Notes under the pieces: generated by a model
The model's database searches: none
What the model was told of the DNA's origin: nothing
What the model saw: only the letters and a program-made list of their open reading frames with translations
Shown: in pieces, positions 28,483 to 37,417 of the stretch
Numbering within the stretch: the first letter of the stretch is position 1
How the letters are laid out: the number at the start of each line of letters is the position of its first letter
Source of the DNA: Casp-Chloro-G3 sp002816715
GTDB lineage: Bacteria > Chloroflexota > Dehalococcoidia > Lucifugimonadales > UBA3495
Assembly: GCA_027623815.1 (NCBI GenBank)
Contig: JAQBUV010000001.1
Coordinates: 62,001 to 126,000 of the forward strand
Length of the DNA stretch: 64,000 bases
Direction: 5' to 3'
Made by a program: the position numbers and the translations under genes

Positions 28483-29472
28483 CTACCCGATGGGTTTTCT
28501 CAATTGGGAGGACTCCAGCACCTCCGGGTTAATCACTCGGATTGGTTCTCCGCTAGCGTAGGCCCGGATGTCCTCTACCACTCCGCCATAAAAGGACTTG
28601 TAACCCTCTTCAGTGACGTAACCAATGTGCGGCGTGAGCAACGTGTTGGAGAGGCTCAAAAACGGGTGGCCCGCTGGCATTGGCTCGATATCGAAGGTGT
28701 CCAGCGCGGCTCCGGCGATGGTATGCCGACGCAGCGCATTGAGCAGTGCTGGCTCATCAATAATCGGCCCGCGGGAAATGTTGACGATGTAGGAATCGCG
28801 CTTCATCAGTTCCAATTCCCTGGCTCCGACCAAACCCTTGGTGCGCTCGCTGAGGCGCACATGAACCGAAACGATGTCCGAATCGGTAAACAGAGTGTCT
28901 TTATCGACCAGGGTGGCATGACACTCGGCGGCCCGTTCGGCGGTCAGGTTCTGGCTCCAGGCGATTACGTTCATGTCGAAGGCATTGGCCACTCGAGCGA
29001 CCCGTGATCCGATGTGTCCCAGGCCCAGCAATCCCAAAGTTTTACCTTTAAGCCCCACGCCCACGGTCGTGCCCCAACTGCCCTTCCGGGTCTGCTGGTC
29101 TTCCTGAGGGATTCTGCGCAGCATCCCAATAATCAGCCCCCAGGTTAGCTCAGTGGGGCCTTCACCTTCGCCGTCGGTGCCGCAGACTACGATGCCTAGC
29201 TCGGTGGCGGCCTCCACGTCGAACGACGCGTTTCTTCGGCCAGCGGTAATCAGCAGGCGCAGTTCCGGCAACCGCTCCAGCACCGAGCGGGGAAAGGCAG
29301 TGCGCTCTCGCATTCCCATGACGATATGGGAATCTTTCAGCCGTTCCACCAGAGCGTCCTCGTCGGCCAGGTGATCCAGAAAAATCTGTAGTTCTGCGTC
29401 CGCCGGTAATTCGGACCATTCGGCCATTTGAGGTGCGACGCCCTGGTAATCGTCCAGAATCGAAATATTCAA
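28483..29472 (-). CDS. D-2-hydroxyacid dehydrogenase
   Basis: NAD(P)-dependent enzyme that interconverts D-2-hydroxy and 2-oxo acids. 329 residues with the Rossmann motif GLLGLGHIGSRVA, the substrate Arg in HVRLSERTKG, the Glu in TFDIEPMP and the catalytic His in TPHIGYVTEE. TTG start nine bases after AAGGAG. A single enzyme related to phosphoglycerate or glyoxylate dehydrogenases; no ACT domain, so it is not the typical SerA. Substrate not predictable. Confidence 0.93.
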   Translation of the reverse strand: MNISILDDYQGVAPQMAEWSELPADAELQIFLDHLADEDALVERLKDSHIVMGMRERTAFPRSVLERLPELRLLITAGRRNASFDVEAATELGIVVCGTDGEGEGPTELTWGLIIGMLRRIPQEDQQTRKGSWGTTVGVGLKGKTLGLLGLGHIGSRVARVANAFDMNVIAWSQNLTAERAAECHATLVDKDTLFTDSDIVSVHVRLSERTKGLVGARELELMKRDSYIVNISRGPIIDEPALLNALRRHTIAGAALDTFDIEPMPAGHPFLSLSNTLLTPHIGYVTEEGYKSFYGGVVEDIRAYASGEPIRVINPEVLESSQLRKPIG

Positions 29473-29573
29473 AGAGCTAACTCCTTAAGTCGTTGATCTG
29501 CCAATGCCTGGTTTATGCCGACCGCTCAAGAGTGAGATGGACGGCTATTTTTGTCAGGAAGAAACGGGAAAGC

Positions 29574-30623
29574 TTACTTGAACGCCGGCATCACCTTATG
29601 GGTTAGGATTTTCAGACTCTGTTGCACTTTATCGGCGGGTATCAAGCCGCCAGCGTTTAGCTCGGCAACGACGCTGTTAATGCCCAGTTCCTCTTCCATT
29701 TGATGGAAGCGATCAACCAGGCCTTCAGCGCTGCCAAAGGCCACCTTGGTTTCGAGAACTTGATCGTAGGATAGAGCGGCCAAACGTTCCGCTCGATCAT
29801 TACGCAGTTCGGTGGCGTCAATTCCGGCACGGCCCGCCGACTCCCGGTACAGGGTTCCCATGCGCCCAAAATAGGCGCTGATACTGTCGAAGGGCTCGTC
29901 AATGCCTTTCTGTTCAGTGGCGCCAGCGTACACCGGCATCCGTAGCGAAACATCTCCGCCGCCCGGATGGCCCGCTTCTTCCCAGGCCTTGCGGTACTCT
30001 TTAATACAGACGCTGAGTTCAGGAATATTCATCCCGCGCAAGCCAACAAATATGGGGCGTCCCTGCTGGCCCATGTAAGGGAAGGTCTCAGCTGTGGTGG
30101 CGGCAATGCGTATTGGCGGATGTGGCTTTTGATATGGCTCAGGGGTGACCAATACGTTCTCAAAGTTGTACATCTCGCCCTGGTAACTAAACGGTTCTCC
30201 CTCCCAGACCTTTTCCAGAACTTCCAGGGTTTCCTTGAACCGCTGGCGGCTGTCATTATAGGAAATACCGTACCTGTCGTAGGCCCCCGGGAAGCCGCTG
30301 CGCCCGATGCCCAACTCAAGGCGGCCTTCGCTGATCTGGTCCACGGTGCAGACTTCCTCGGCAATGCGCAGAGGATTGTTCAGAGGCAGGACATACACCG
30401 CCATGCCAACCCTCATCCGTTTAGTGCGGGTGGCGATGGAACTGGCGATGGTTATTGGTGACGCCAACACTGACCGACCTGGATTGAAATGCAGTTCGGC
30501 CAGCCACGCTCCGTCCAGACCCCATTCTTCAGCGGCGTCCACCAGCTCAAAGCCTTCACGAAAAGCCTCGGCATGGGTACCGCCCTGGCGCATACCAAAC
30601 TCCATAAACATGCCAAACTGCAT
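29574..30623 (-). CDS. LLM-class flavin-dependent oxidoreductase
   Basis: Luciferase-like (beta/alpha)8 oxidoreductase, 349 residues, using FMN or F420. The start is set at the ATG at 30623: AGGAGG lies six bases before it and the product begins MQFGMFMEFGMRQGG as in the family, while the longer reading from 30752 adds 43 residues with no family match. Further signs are ELHFNPGR, LELGIGRSGFPG and PIRIAATTAET. No F420 synthesis gene is in the window. Could be a monooxygenase. Confidence 0.92.
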   Translation of the reverse strand: MQFGMFMEFGMRQGGTHAEAFREGFELVDAAEEWGLDGAWLAELHFNPGRSVLASPITIASSIATRTKRMRVGMAVYVLPLNNPLRIAEEVCTVDQISEGRLELGIGRSGFPGAYDRYGISYNDSRQRFKETLEVLEKVWEGEPFSYQGEMYNFENVLVTPEPYQKPHPPIRIAATTAETFPYMGQQGRPIFVGLRGMNIPELSVCIKEYRKAWEEAGHPGGGDVSLRMPVYAGATEQKGIDEPFDSISAYFGRMGTLYRESAGRAGIDATELRNDRAERLAALSYDQVLETKVAFGSAEGLVDRFHQMEEELGINSVVAELNAGGLIPADKVQQSLKILTHKVMPAFK

Positions 30624-30823
30624 CGTTTCCTCCTGTTGCCTGTCCTGGGACCGAGTCAGAGCAACAGCAAAGTTGCTCTGTCCGATATTCAGTGGGATAG
30701 TTCGCTGGGATAGATTGGCTGGGTAACCGCTACAGTAAAACATAGTGCCCACAATGGGTCAAGAATCATATCGCTACGGTTTCCCGCCATGTTTCGTTAA
30801 GTGAACCTGACTGGTTAAAATGC

Positions 30824-32104
30824 TCAGGTTGGCTGGCCGTTATTGGTTCTTCTTGCTATGTCCACTTCTTCAATCCTGACGCCATCCATCGACTGCACAG
30901 TCAAGGTCAAGCCTTCAAATTCTACTGAATCCCCCTCTACGGGCACCCGTCCCAAGCGTTCCAGAATAAAACCAGCTACTGTTCTATATTGACCCTCGGG
31001 CAAATCTAGATTGAGGTCACCGTTGATTTCCGAGATTCCAGCACCGGCATCTACTCGATAAACATTCTCACTCACCTCAGTGTATAACTCTTCCGGTACC
31101 AGCCGGTCTTCGTCCAAGTCACCAACAATGACTTCCAGCAATTGTTCCAGACTGGCCAGACCAGCAATGCCGCCAAATTCATCGACCGTAAGAACCAAGC
31201 CCTGATTATCCCGCTGCATTTCAGCAAAGGTGTCCCTGACTAGTTTCGTTTCCGGGACAAACAGGACCGGACGAATGTGGTCGGTGACAACATCATCGTC
31301 GGATTTGAACTTGCCTTCTGCGATGCCAAGCAACAAATCTTTAACCGACAGAACGCCGACGATGTTTTCGGTTGTGCCTTCGTATACCGGAAATCTACTA
31401 TGGCGATTCTCCCGGTAGATGCTCAAGAACCCGCTTAGCGTAGTCCCCAGCTGCACCCAAACTATATCCGGTCGGGGAGTCATTATTGCCATCATCCGCT
31501 GATCCCCAAAATGGAATACTTTTTCCAAAAGCTCGGCCTCGGTGGCTTCAACCTCACCGGTTAGGACTCCCGCCCGGATCATGGTGCGAATCTCCTGCTC
31601 ACGGTTTCTGCTGACCGGATCGGATATGCCAACCATTCTGGTGAACAACACAGTCATCAAATGGAGCACCTGAATCGCCGGGAATAGTATCCACTGCACC
31701 AAAGCCAGCGGCCGGGCAAAGGTGAAGGCGACTAGCTCAGCCCGCTTCCAGGCTACCGACTTGGGCAGAGTCTCACTGAACACCAACAGCAAGGCGGTGA
31801 CCCCAAAGGTAGAGACCAGCAGCGCTATTGTCGAATCATCAATTAAATCGATGGCAATAGCGGTGCCCAACGCTGCCGCCCCGGTATTTACCAGATTGTT
31901 GCTCAATAGCACCGTGGCCAGGAGCCTTTCCGGCTGTCGGGATAATCGGGACACAAGATTGGCTCGGGGGTGGCCGGTGTGTACCAAATGGAGCAGACGC
32001 GCCCGGGACAAGGCGATAAACGCGGTTTCAGACGAGGAAAAGAAGGCGGACAGTATGATGCATACTGCCAAGAGAGCCAACATCCATAAATCTCCCGATT
32101 CCAT
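30824..32104 (-). CDS. CNNM/CorC-HlyC family membrane protein
   Basis: 426 residues. The N-terminal DUF21 membrane domain (about 1-190, beginning with SAFFSSSETAFIALS) has about four membrane segments; a CBS pair follows (about 205-325, MTPRPDIVWV and VDEFGGIAGL), then the CorC/HlyC domain (about 340-420). The family takes part in Mg or Co transport or efflux. GGGAGG precedes the ATG. It is divergent from the LhgO gene with a 180-base gap. Confidence 0.93.
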   Translation of the reverse strand: MESGDLWMLALLAVCIILSAFFSSSETAFIALSRARLLHLVHTGHPRANLVSRLSRQPERLLATVLLSNNLVNTGAAALGTAIAIDLIDDSTIALLVSTFGVTALLLVFSETLPKSVAWKRAELVAFTFARPLALVQWILFPAIQVLHLMTVLFTRMVGISDPVSRNREQEIRTMIRAGVLTGEVEATEAELLEKVFHFGDQRMMAIMTPRPDIVWVQLGTTLSGFLSIYRENRHSRFPVYEGTTENIVGVLSVKDLLLGIAEGKFKSDDDVVTDHIRPVLFVPETKLVRDTFAEMQRDNQGLVLTVDEFGGIAGLASLEQLLEVIVGDLDEDRLVPEELYTEVSENVYRVDAGAGISEINGDLNLDLPEGQYRTVAGFILERLGRVPVEGDSVEFEGLTLTVQSMDGVRIEEVDIARRTNNGQPT

Positions 32105-32292
32105 TTAACCTCCCTTAAAATACCCGCAATCGCTCTGGGGCAATGTCTCTGCTGTGCTCAGATTTACTCAACGTTCACTCAATGTTAACATTACGTCTGG
32201 TACAAATGCGCGGCGAAGATTGCTGGAACAGCTACCGGGGCAACTTTAGTGATTCGACGGCGCTTTAGATCCGGTTTCAGCCAGAGGTGAAT

Positions 32293-33510
32293 ATGGAGTC
32301 CAGGGAATACGACGTAGTCATAATTGGAGGGGGCATTCTTGGCCTGTCCACGGCGATGCAACTTGGCCAACGGTATCCTGCTCAGAAGATTGCGGTGGTT
32401 GAAAAAGAGGAAACTCTGGCGACCCACCAGACCGGTCACAACAGCGGCGTAATTCACTCTGGTATCTATTACCGGCCTGGCTCCTGGAAGTCGCGGTTCT
32501 GCGTGGCTGGGGTACAAAAGCTGGTTCAGTTTTGCGACGAAAACGAGATTGAGTACGAAAGGTGCGGCAAGGCCATTGTCGCCACCCACGAGTCGGAATT
32601 GGGTCGGCTGCAAAACCTTTTTGAGCGTGGCGTAGCGAATGGCGTCGCGGGCCTGGAGTTAGTCGGGCCGGAGCGGCTCAAGGAGATTGAACCGCACACC
32701 GTTGGGGTCAAAGCGTTGTGGGCGCCCAACACCGGAATTGTCGACTATATTAAAGTCGCGCATGCGTACGCCGGTCGCTTTCAAGAGACTGGCGGTGAGA
32801 TTTTCACCGGCGCGGCGGTGCAGAGCGTGGCGTCGTCAAGCAATTCATTGGCAGTGGAGACCAGCAAAGGAACGCTAACCACCAAGAATATCATCAACTG
32901 CGCTGGTCTATACGCCGACCGGGTCGCCCAGATGACCGGCGAAAAGACCGACGTTCAAATCATTCCTTTTCGTGGCGAGTATTACACGCTTCGCCCGGAA
33001 AGCCGCCATCTGGTCAAGGGCCTAATCTACCCGGTGCCCGACCCCAGATTTCCTTTCTTGGGCGTCCATTACACTCGCAACATCCACGGCGGCGTGGAGG
33101 CTGGCCCCAACGCGGTGCTGGCCTGGGCCAGAGAGGGGTACACCAAGAGCAGCTTCAATCTTGGCGAGACATTGGGGGCAGTCACGTTCCCGGGATTCTG
33201 GAAGATGTCGATGAAGCACTGGAAGACCGGCGTTTCGGAAATGCGCCGGTCTTATAGCAAGAGCGTCTTCGTGAACGACTTGCAAAAGCTGATACCGGAG
33301 ATTCGCGCTGAAGACCTGGCCTCCGGCGGCGCCGGTGTCCGTGCCCAAGCAGTCGCCCGGGACGGCGCCCTACTGGACGACTTCAGCATTCTGCGCGGAC
33401 GCAATGCTGTGCATGTCCTGAACGCTCCGTCACCCGGAGCCACCTCATCGCTGGCCATCGGCGAACACCTGGTTGATCTGGCCGTCGAGTCCTTTGGGAT
33501 TTCTGCATAG
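32293..33510 (+). CDS. lhgO: L-2-hydroxyglutarate oxidase-like FAD enzyme
   Basis: FAD enzyme of the DAO fold expected to oxidise L-2-hydroxyglutarate to 2-oxoglutarate, passing electrons to quinone or oxygen. 405 residues with the dinucleotide motif DVVIIGGGILGL, then the LhgO-type HNSGVIHSGIYYRPGS, CAGLYADRVA and the GGAGVRAQ and HVLNAPSPGATSS segments near the end. I prefer the ATG at 32293 (AGAGG five bases before it) to the GTG at 32287. A monocistronic gene. Confidence 0.9.
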   Translation: MESREYDVVIIGGGILGLSTAMQLGQRYPAQKIAVVEKEETLATHQTGHNSGVIHSGIYYRPGSWKSRFCVAGVQKLVQFCDENEIEYERCGKAIVATHESELGRLQNLFERGVANGVAGLELVGPERLKEIEPHTVGVKALWAPNTGIVDYIKVAHAYAGRFQETGGEIFTGAAVQSVASSSNSLAVETSKGTLTTKNIINCAGLYADRVAQMTGEKTDVQIIPFRGEYYTLRPESRHLVKGLIYPVPDPRFPFLGVHYTRNIHGGVEAGPNAVLAWAREGYTKSSFNLGETLGAVTFPGFWKMSMKHWKTGVSEMRRSYSKSVFVNDLQKLIPEIRAEDLASGGAGVRAQAVARDGALLDDFSILRGRNAVHVLNAPSPGATSSLAIGEHLVDLAVESFGISA

Positions 33511-33549
33511 GTTCAACTTCGTACATGAATCCACTGAAGTCCAGAGCAG

Positions 33550-33634
33550 CGTCATTCCGGCGCAAGCCGGAATCCTGTGGCGTCTCGCCATCAACCATGG
33601 CCGTCTCTGGGCTCCGGCTTTCGCCGGAGCGACG
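33550..33634. repeat. Palindromic repeat, copy D
   Basis: Imperfect palindrome with ends CGTCATTCCGGCGCAAGCCGG and CCGGCTTTCGCCGG...CGACG. It is the core of the type seen at 7332, 20811 and 23876, here 40 bases after the lhgO stop, where it could also act as a terminator. The rest of the 390-base gap holds the promoter at 33822. Confidence 0.8.
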
Positions 33635-33821
33635 GGGGTAATTCAATGGGCGTTCCTTCTTCCCAAATTTCGGAATGGTTTAGGTTAGAGGTGGGGTGAT
33701 AATACGGTGACTGTGGCATCACGAATAATATTTCTCCCTTTTGTTTAGGCACTTTGAACCATGCCTGGCGATCTACATCCAAAACCGCTGGCAAACTGGC
33801 CTTTCTCCGCTTTCCATAATA

Positions 33822-33850
33822 TTGCTGGTTAGACTCCCGGTCAGTATAAT
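33822..33850 (+). promoter_or_regulatory. Promoter of the MaoC-plsX-fabG operon
   Basis: TTGCTG (33822-33827), 17-base spacer, consensus TATAAT (33845-33850), giving a leader of about 45 bases before the first ATG. Confidence 0.6.
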
Positions 33851-33900
33851 CGAGCGCACCGGGTCGGCCTCAAGTCACTAGAGCGAACCGAGGAGCATCG

Positions 33901-34314
33901 ATGGGAACCACCGGAACCACCGGAACCACATCTCTGGAGTCGGAAATAAAACTGGGTTGTTGGACGCTCAACAAAGAAACAGTCGGCCAATACCTGACAG
34001 CGGTGGGGGATTCCCAACAGGTCTATTTCGACCTCCATCTGGTGCCTCCGCTGGCATTATCAGCTTATGCTTTGGGGGCATTGCTGGACAAGTTGGCCCT
34101 GGCTCCCGGCGCAATTCACAGCCTTCAGGAAGTGGCGACAGTACGCTCGGTGGCGTTTGGTGAGCAAATAACCGGGACTGCCCAATTGGAACGCCCCCGG
34201 CAGCGTGGCGGTTTGGAGTTCACCACCGTCAGCTATGTACTGACCGACTCCGCTGGAGCACCGGTGCAGACCGGCAAGACCACTGTGTTGGTGCCGGTGA
34301 GCGGCGTTGCCTAA
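33901..34314 (+). CDS. MaoC-like (hot-dog) dehydratase subunit, HadA-like
   Basis: 137 residues of a hot-dog fold, resembling the FAS1-like dehydratase N-terminal half: LNKETVGQYLTAVGD, PPLALSAYALGALLD, then EVATVRSVAFGEQITGTAQL. It lacks the Asp/His catalytic motif, which is in the next gene. The N-terminus encodes GTTGTTGTT from a threefold 9-base repeat (ACCGGAACC), a possible slippage site. GAGGAG precedes the ATG. By analogy with mycobacterial HadA-HadB it should pair with the following subunit. Confidence 0.8.
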   Translation: MGTTGTTGTTSLESEIKLGCWTLNKETVGQYLTAVGDSQQVYFDLHLVPPLALSAYALGALLDKLALAPGAIHSLQEVATVRSVAFGEQITGTAQLERPRQRGGLEFTTVSYVLTDSAGAPVQTGKTTVLVPVSGVA

Positions 34315-34335
34315 CTTTGAGATGCTCAGGTCAAC

Positions 34336-34764
34336 ATGACAACCGACGTTAAAAATTTGTCATCGGTGGTGAGAACCATCACCCAGGAGCAACTGAACCA
34401 GTATGCCGACGCTTCCGGCGACCACAACCCGCTGCATTTGGATGCCCGGTTCGCCCAGACCACCCAGTTCGGCGGGATCATCGCCCACGGGATGCTTACC
34501 CTGGCCTTCGTTTCGGAAATGATGGTGTCGGCCTATGGCCGCTGCTGGCTGGAGAGCGGTTCCCTGAGAGTAAGGTTCAAAGGGGCGGCGTACGTCGGAG
34601 ATCGTGTGGAAACATGGGGTCAGGTCACCAAGCGAGAGCAACATGAAACGCGACAACGAATAACCTGCTCAGTGGGCGTGCGGAACCAGGACAACCGGCA
34701 AGAAATTATCAGCGGCACCGCTACCGTGGAAATTGAGAAGGATATTGATAATCCCCACGGTTAG
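34336..34764 (+). CDS. MaoC-like dehydratase catalytic subunit, HadB-like
   Basis: 142 residues with the hydratase-2 motif: YADASGDHNPLHLD, with catalytic Asp and His, followed by GGIIAHGMLTLAF. Expected to dehydrate (3R)-hydroxyacyl-ACP or -CoA. It lies 21 bases after the HadA-like gene and 24 before plsX. With plsX and fabG next in line, a role in fatty-acid elongation in place of FabZ/FabA is likely; no fabZ is in the window. Confidence 0.88.
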   Translation: MTTDVKNLSSVVRTITQEQLNQYADASGDHNPLHLDARFAQTTQFGGIIAHGMLTLAFVSEMMVSAYGRCWLESGSLRVRFKGAAYVGDRVETWGQVTKREQHETRQRITCSVGVRNQDNRQEIISGTATVEIEKDIDNPHG

Positions 34765-34788
34765 TGCCGGTCGCCAAGGATAGCAAAC

Positions 34789-35820
34789 ATGCAGAAGAAC
34801 GGAAATTCAACTCCCGTGCGCGTCGTCGTTGACGCAATGGGCGGGGACTATGGGCCTCATGAACCGGTCAAAGGGGCCATCGAAGCCCTTGATGCTGGAG
34901 ATATTGAGATCATTCTAGTCGGAGATCAAGGGCCGATAGAAGCCGAGCTAGCGCGCTATGACATTGCGGGCAAACCGATCACCGTCGTTCCCTCAGTCGG
35001 TAAAATCGGCGATGACGAGCATCCGATTCACGGCTTACGTCATAAGCCGGAGGCATCGATTCTGGTTGGTACCAAATTGTTGAAGGCTGGTAAAGGTGAT
35101 GTCCTGGTCTCGATGGGGTCCACCGGCGCGTCGATGGCCAGTTCGGTAATGGTGTTGGGTTTGATGGAAGGCTTAGAGCGTCCGTGCATTGGCGGGCCTT
35201 TCTTGGGTCTGGCTCCCCGCACAGTTATGGTGGACATGGGCAGCAACGTCGATTGCCGTCCTGCTTTACTGTTGAGTTTCGCCGCTTTGGGGGCCGGGTT
35301 TGCCAAGAAGTTCTTGGGCATCAAAAGCCCCCGGATCGGCCTGCTCAGCGTGGGCGCCGAGGAAGCCAAGGGCAACCGTCAAGTGCAGGAGAGTTATCAC
35401 CTGTTCCAGCAAAGCCACCTGAACTTTGTCGGCAACGTGGAAGGTATGGACTTCTTTACCGATAAAGCCGACGTGGTGGTGTGTGACGGTTTTGTCGGCA
35501 ACATTTTGATGAAGTTTACCGAAGGCTTGGGCAGCGTCTTGGGCGAGTATCTCAAGCAGCACTTGAGTCGAGCGATATCCGAGCAGGGAGCCGGGACAAT
35601 AATCTCCGAGCTATGGACCGAAATGAATCTGCCCAGGAAGATGGGCGGCCCGCTCTTTGGCGTAAACGGGACGGTGATATTGGGCCACGGTTCCTCCAAA
35701 TCGGACGGCATTGCCGGCGCGATCAATACCGGGGTGCGCTGTGTTGATCTGGACCTGGTGGGCGGCATGCGCCAGGAGTTGGCCGAAATGTATCAGTCTG
35801 GCGCGCTCAAGGTAATCTGA
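34789..35820 (+). CDS. plsX: Phosphate acyltransferase PlsX
   Basis: Converts acyl-ACP to acyl-phosphate for PlsY in phospholipid synthesis. The 343-residue product shows VDAMGGDYGP, SMGSTGASMASSV, MGSNVDCRP, LLSVGAEEAKGN and DGFVGNI, all PlsX blocks. AAGGATA precedes the ATG. The stop overlaps the fabG ATG (TGATG), so the two are coupled. Confidence 0.97.
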   Translation: MQKNGNSTPVRVVVDAMGGDYGPHEPVKGAIEALDAGDIEIILVGDQGPIEAELARYDIAGKPITVVPSVGKIGDDEHPIHGLRHKPEASILVGTKLLKAGKGDVLVSMGSTGASMASSVMVLGLMEGLERPCIGGPFLGLAPRTVMVDMGSNVDCRPALLLSFAALGAGFAKKFLGIKSPRIGLLSVGAEEAKGNRQVQESYHLFQQSHLNFVGNVEGMDFFTDKADVVVCDGFVGNILMKFTEGLGSVLGEYLKQHLSRAISEQGAGTIISELWTEMNLPRKMGGPLFGVNGTVILGHGSSKSDGIAGAINTGVRCVDLDLVGGMRQELAEMYQSGALKVI

Positions 35821-36575
35821 TGCCAGATGTTGCCCTGAGTGGAAAAGTCGCCCTGGTCACCGGGTCTTCCCGGGGGATTGGGGCCTCCATCGCCTGCCGG
35901 TTAGCCAAGTCGGGCGTCAAAATTGGGGTCAATTACAACACCAACCAGGACGCTGCGGAGCAGGTTGTAGCGAATATAGTCGCCTCTGGTGGGGAGGCTT
36001 TCGCGGTGGCGGGCGACGTCTCTCAGGAAGATTCGGCGCAGGCCGTGGTCAAACAGGCAACCGAACGCTGGGGCCAAATCGACATCCTGGTCAACAATGC
36101 GGGTATCACCCGCGACCGCCTGTTGCTGCGCATGACCCTGGAAGACTGGGATCAGGTTCTGGATGTTGACCTGCGCAGCGCATTCCTCTGTACCAAGTTT
36201 GTCATGCCTCAATTAATCAAACGGCGTCAGGGCCGCGTCATCAACATTTCCTCGGTGGTTGGCATTGGCGGCAATCCGGGCCAGGCAAATTACGCGGCGG
36301 CCAAAGCCGGCTTGATCGGGTTCACCAAAGCGGTGGCGCGCGAGGTCGCATCGAGAAATGTCACCGTCAACGCCGTCGCTCCGGGGTTCATTGACACCGG
36401 CGGCATGGTGGGGCAGATGACCGAAGAAGCCCGTCAGCAAATATTGTCCCGCATCCCCCTGGGCCGGTTTGGCAGCGGCGATGAAGTGGCTGAAGTGGTG
36501 GCCTTCCTGTGCGGCAAGGGCGGCGATTACATCACCGGGCAGGTGCTGACCATTGACGGCGGATTGATCGCCTAG
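35820..36575 (+). CDS. fabG: 3-oxoacyl-ACP reductase
   Basis: NADPH-dependent SDR that reduces 3-oxoacyl-ACP. 251 residues with TGSSRGIGASIA, VNNAGITRD, the catalytic Ser in NISSVVG and the Tyr and Lys in YAAAKAG, and the SDR end TGQVLTIDGGL. It overlaps plsX by one base and closes a four-gene lipid operon. A paralogous SDR role is possible but the plsX link supports FabG. Confidence 0.94.
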   Translation: MPDVALSGKVALVTGSSRGIGASIACRLAKSGVKIGVNYNTNQDAAEQVVANIVASGGEAFAVAGDVSQEDSAQAVVKQATERWGQIDILVNNAGITRDRLLLRMTLEDWDQVLDVDLRSAFLCTKFVMPQLIKRRQGRVINISSVVGIGGNPGQANYAAAKAGLIGFTKAVAREVASRNVTVNAVAPGFIDTGGMVGQMTEEARQQILSRIPLGRFGSGDEVAEVVAFLCGKGGDYITGQVLTIDGGLIA

Positions 36576-36875
36576 CCCATTATGCCCTGATATTCCAGCT
36601 ATCCCAACACAACCAATTCTCTAGTCCTAGCCTTGCGCACCCCTTACCGAGTCAACCTGGAGCCGGTAGTGCGGTAGGTTCCTCCACCGTTATTACCAAA
36701 TGTACCACCAATTTTTGGGCTGTTCGTACCTTACATTCGATAAGCCGCCACCGCCATAATGGGTTTGTGTCCCACTTCGCTATTTGGCGAATGTTGTATG
36801 CCAGGCCAAAGACAACCTTGGAACCATCCCATGATTCTGGAAGCATCAACTTGTAGCAATTGGAGGATACTGAAA
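36576..36875. other. Intergenic region, nothing recognised
   Basis: 300 bases between fabG and the next gene. An in-frame extension of the next ORF reaches back to 36759 but has no ribosome site or family look. I see no hairpin with a T-run, riboswitch or repeat. Confidence 0.4.
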
Positions 36876-37373
36876 ATGGGAAGTTCATCATCGAAATGGT
36901 TGTTGGGCGGAGGCCTGCTAATACTCGCCCTCATAATTGCCAGTGTGGTTGTGGGCTTATTGAACCGCACTCAAAACGCCGTTCTGCTTCCTGAGGGCAC
37001 ACCTGGCGCGGCAGTCCAACAATACTTGGTGGCGATTGAAGCTGGAGAAACTCAGCAAGCGTATGAATATCTCAGCGCCGATTTGCAGGAAAAGTGCACT
37101 TTGGAGCATTTCCGAGATACGGCGCGGTATCTTGACCGGCGCGACGCCAACAATAACCGGGACACCCGCATTTCTCTAGAAAGCGAACAATCCGTTGATA
37201 ATGCAATGGAAGTACGAATTCTGATAACCGAATTCAATGTTTCCGCCCCCTTTGACGTGAATGAATATTCCCATACCGAGGTTTTTCTCCTGGAGGAGCT
37301 AGACGGCGGTTGGAGATTCGTGGATGAACCCTGGCCGATGTATGGGTGTCCTGATCCAGCGAACTTTCGGTGA
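36876..37373 (+). CDS. Membrane-anchored unknown protein
   Basis: 165 residues from the ATG at 36876, which follows GGAGG by nine bases. A single N-terminal membrane helix (about 8-28, LLGGGLLILALIIASVVVGLL) anchors an outer domain that starts GTPGAAVQQYLVAIEAGETQQAYEYLS. That pattern resembles the DUF4878/NTF2-like lipoprotein-type domains with a helical start and a curved sheet (VFLLEELDGGWRFVDEPW). One Cys pair might form a disulfide. It precedes the six-repeat membrane protein by 44 bases, so they are probably an operon. Function unknown. Confidence 0.75.
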   Translation: MGSSSSKWLLGGGLLILALIIASVVVGLLNRTQNAVLLPEGTPGAAVQQYLVAIEAGETQQAYEYLSADLQEKCTLEHFRDTARYLDRRDANNNRDTRISLESEQSVDNAMEVRILITEFNVSAPFDVNEYSHTEVFLLEELDGGWRFVDEPWPMYGCPDPANFR

Positions 37374-37417
37374 CCATGGAACGACTGGCACCGATCACAA
37401 TCTAGGAGAGGCATTTC

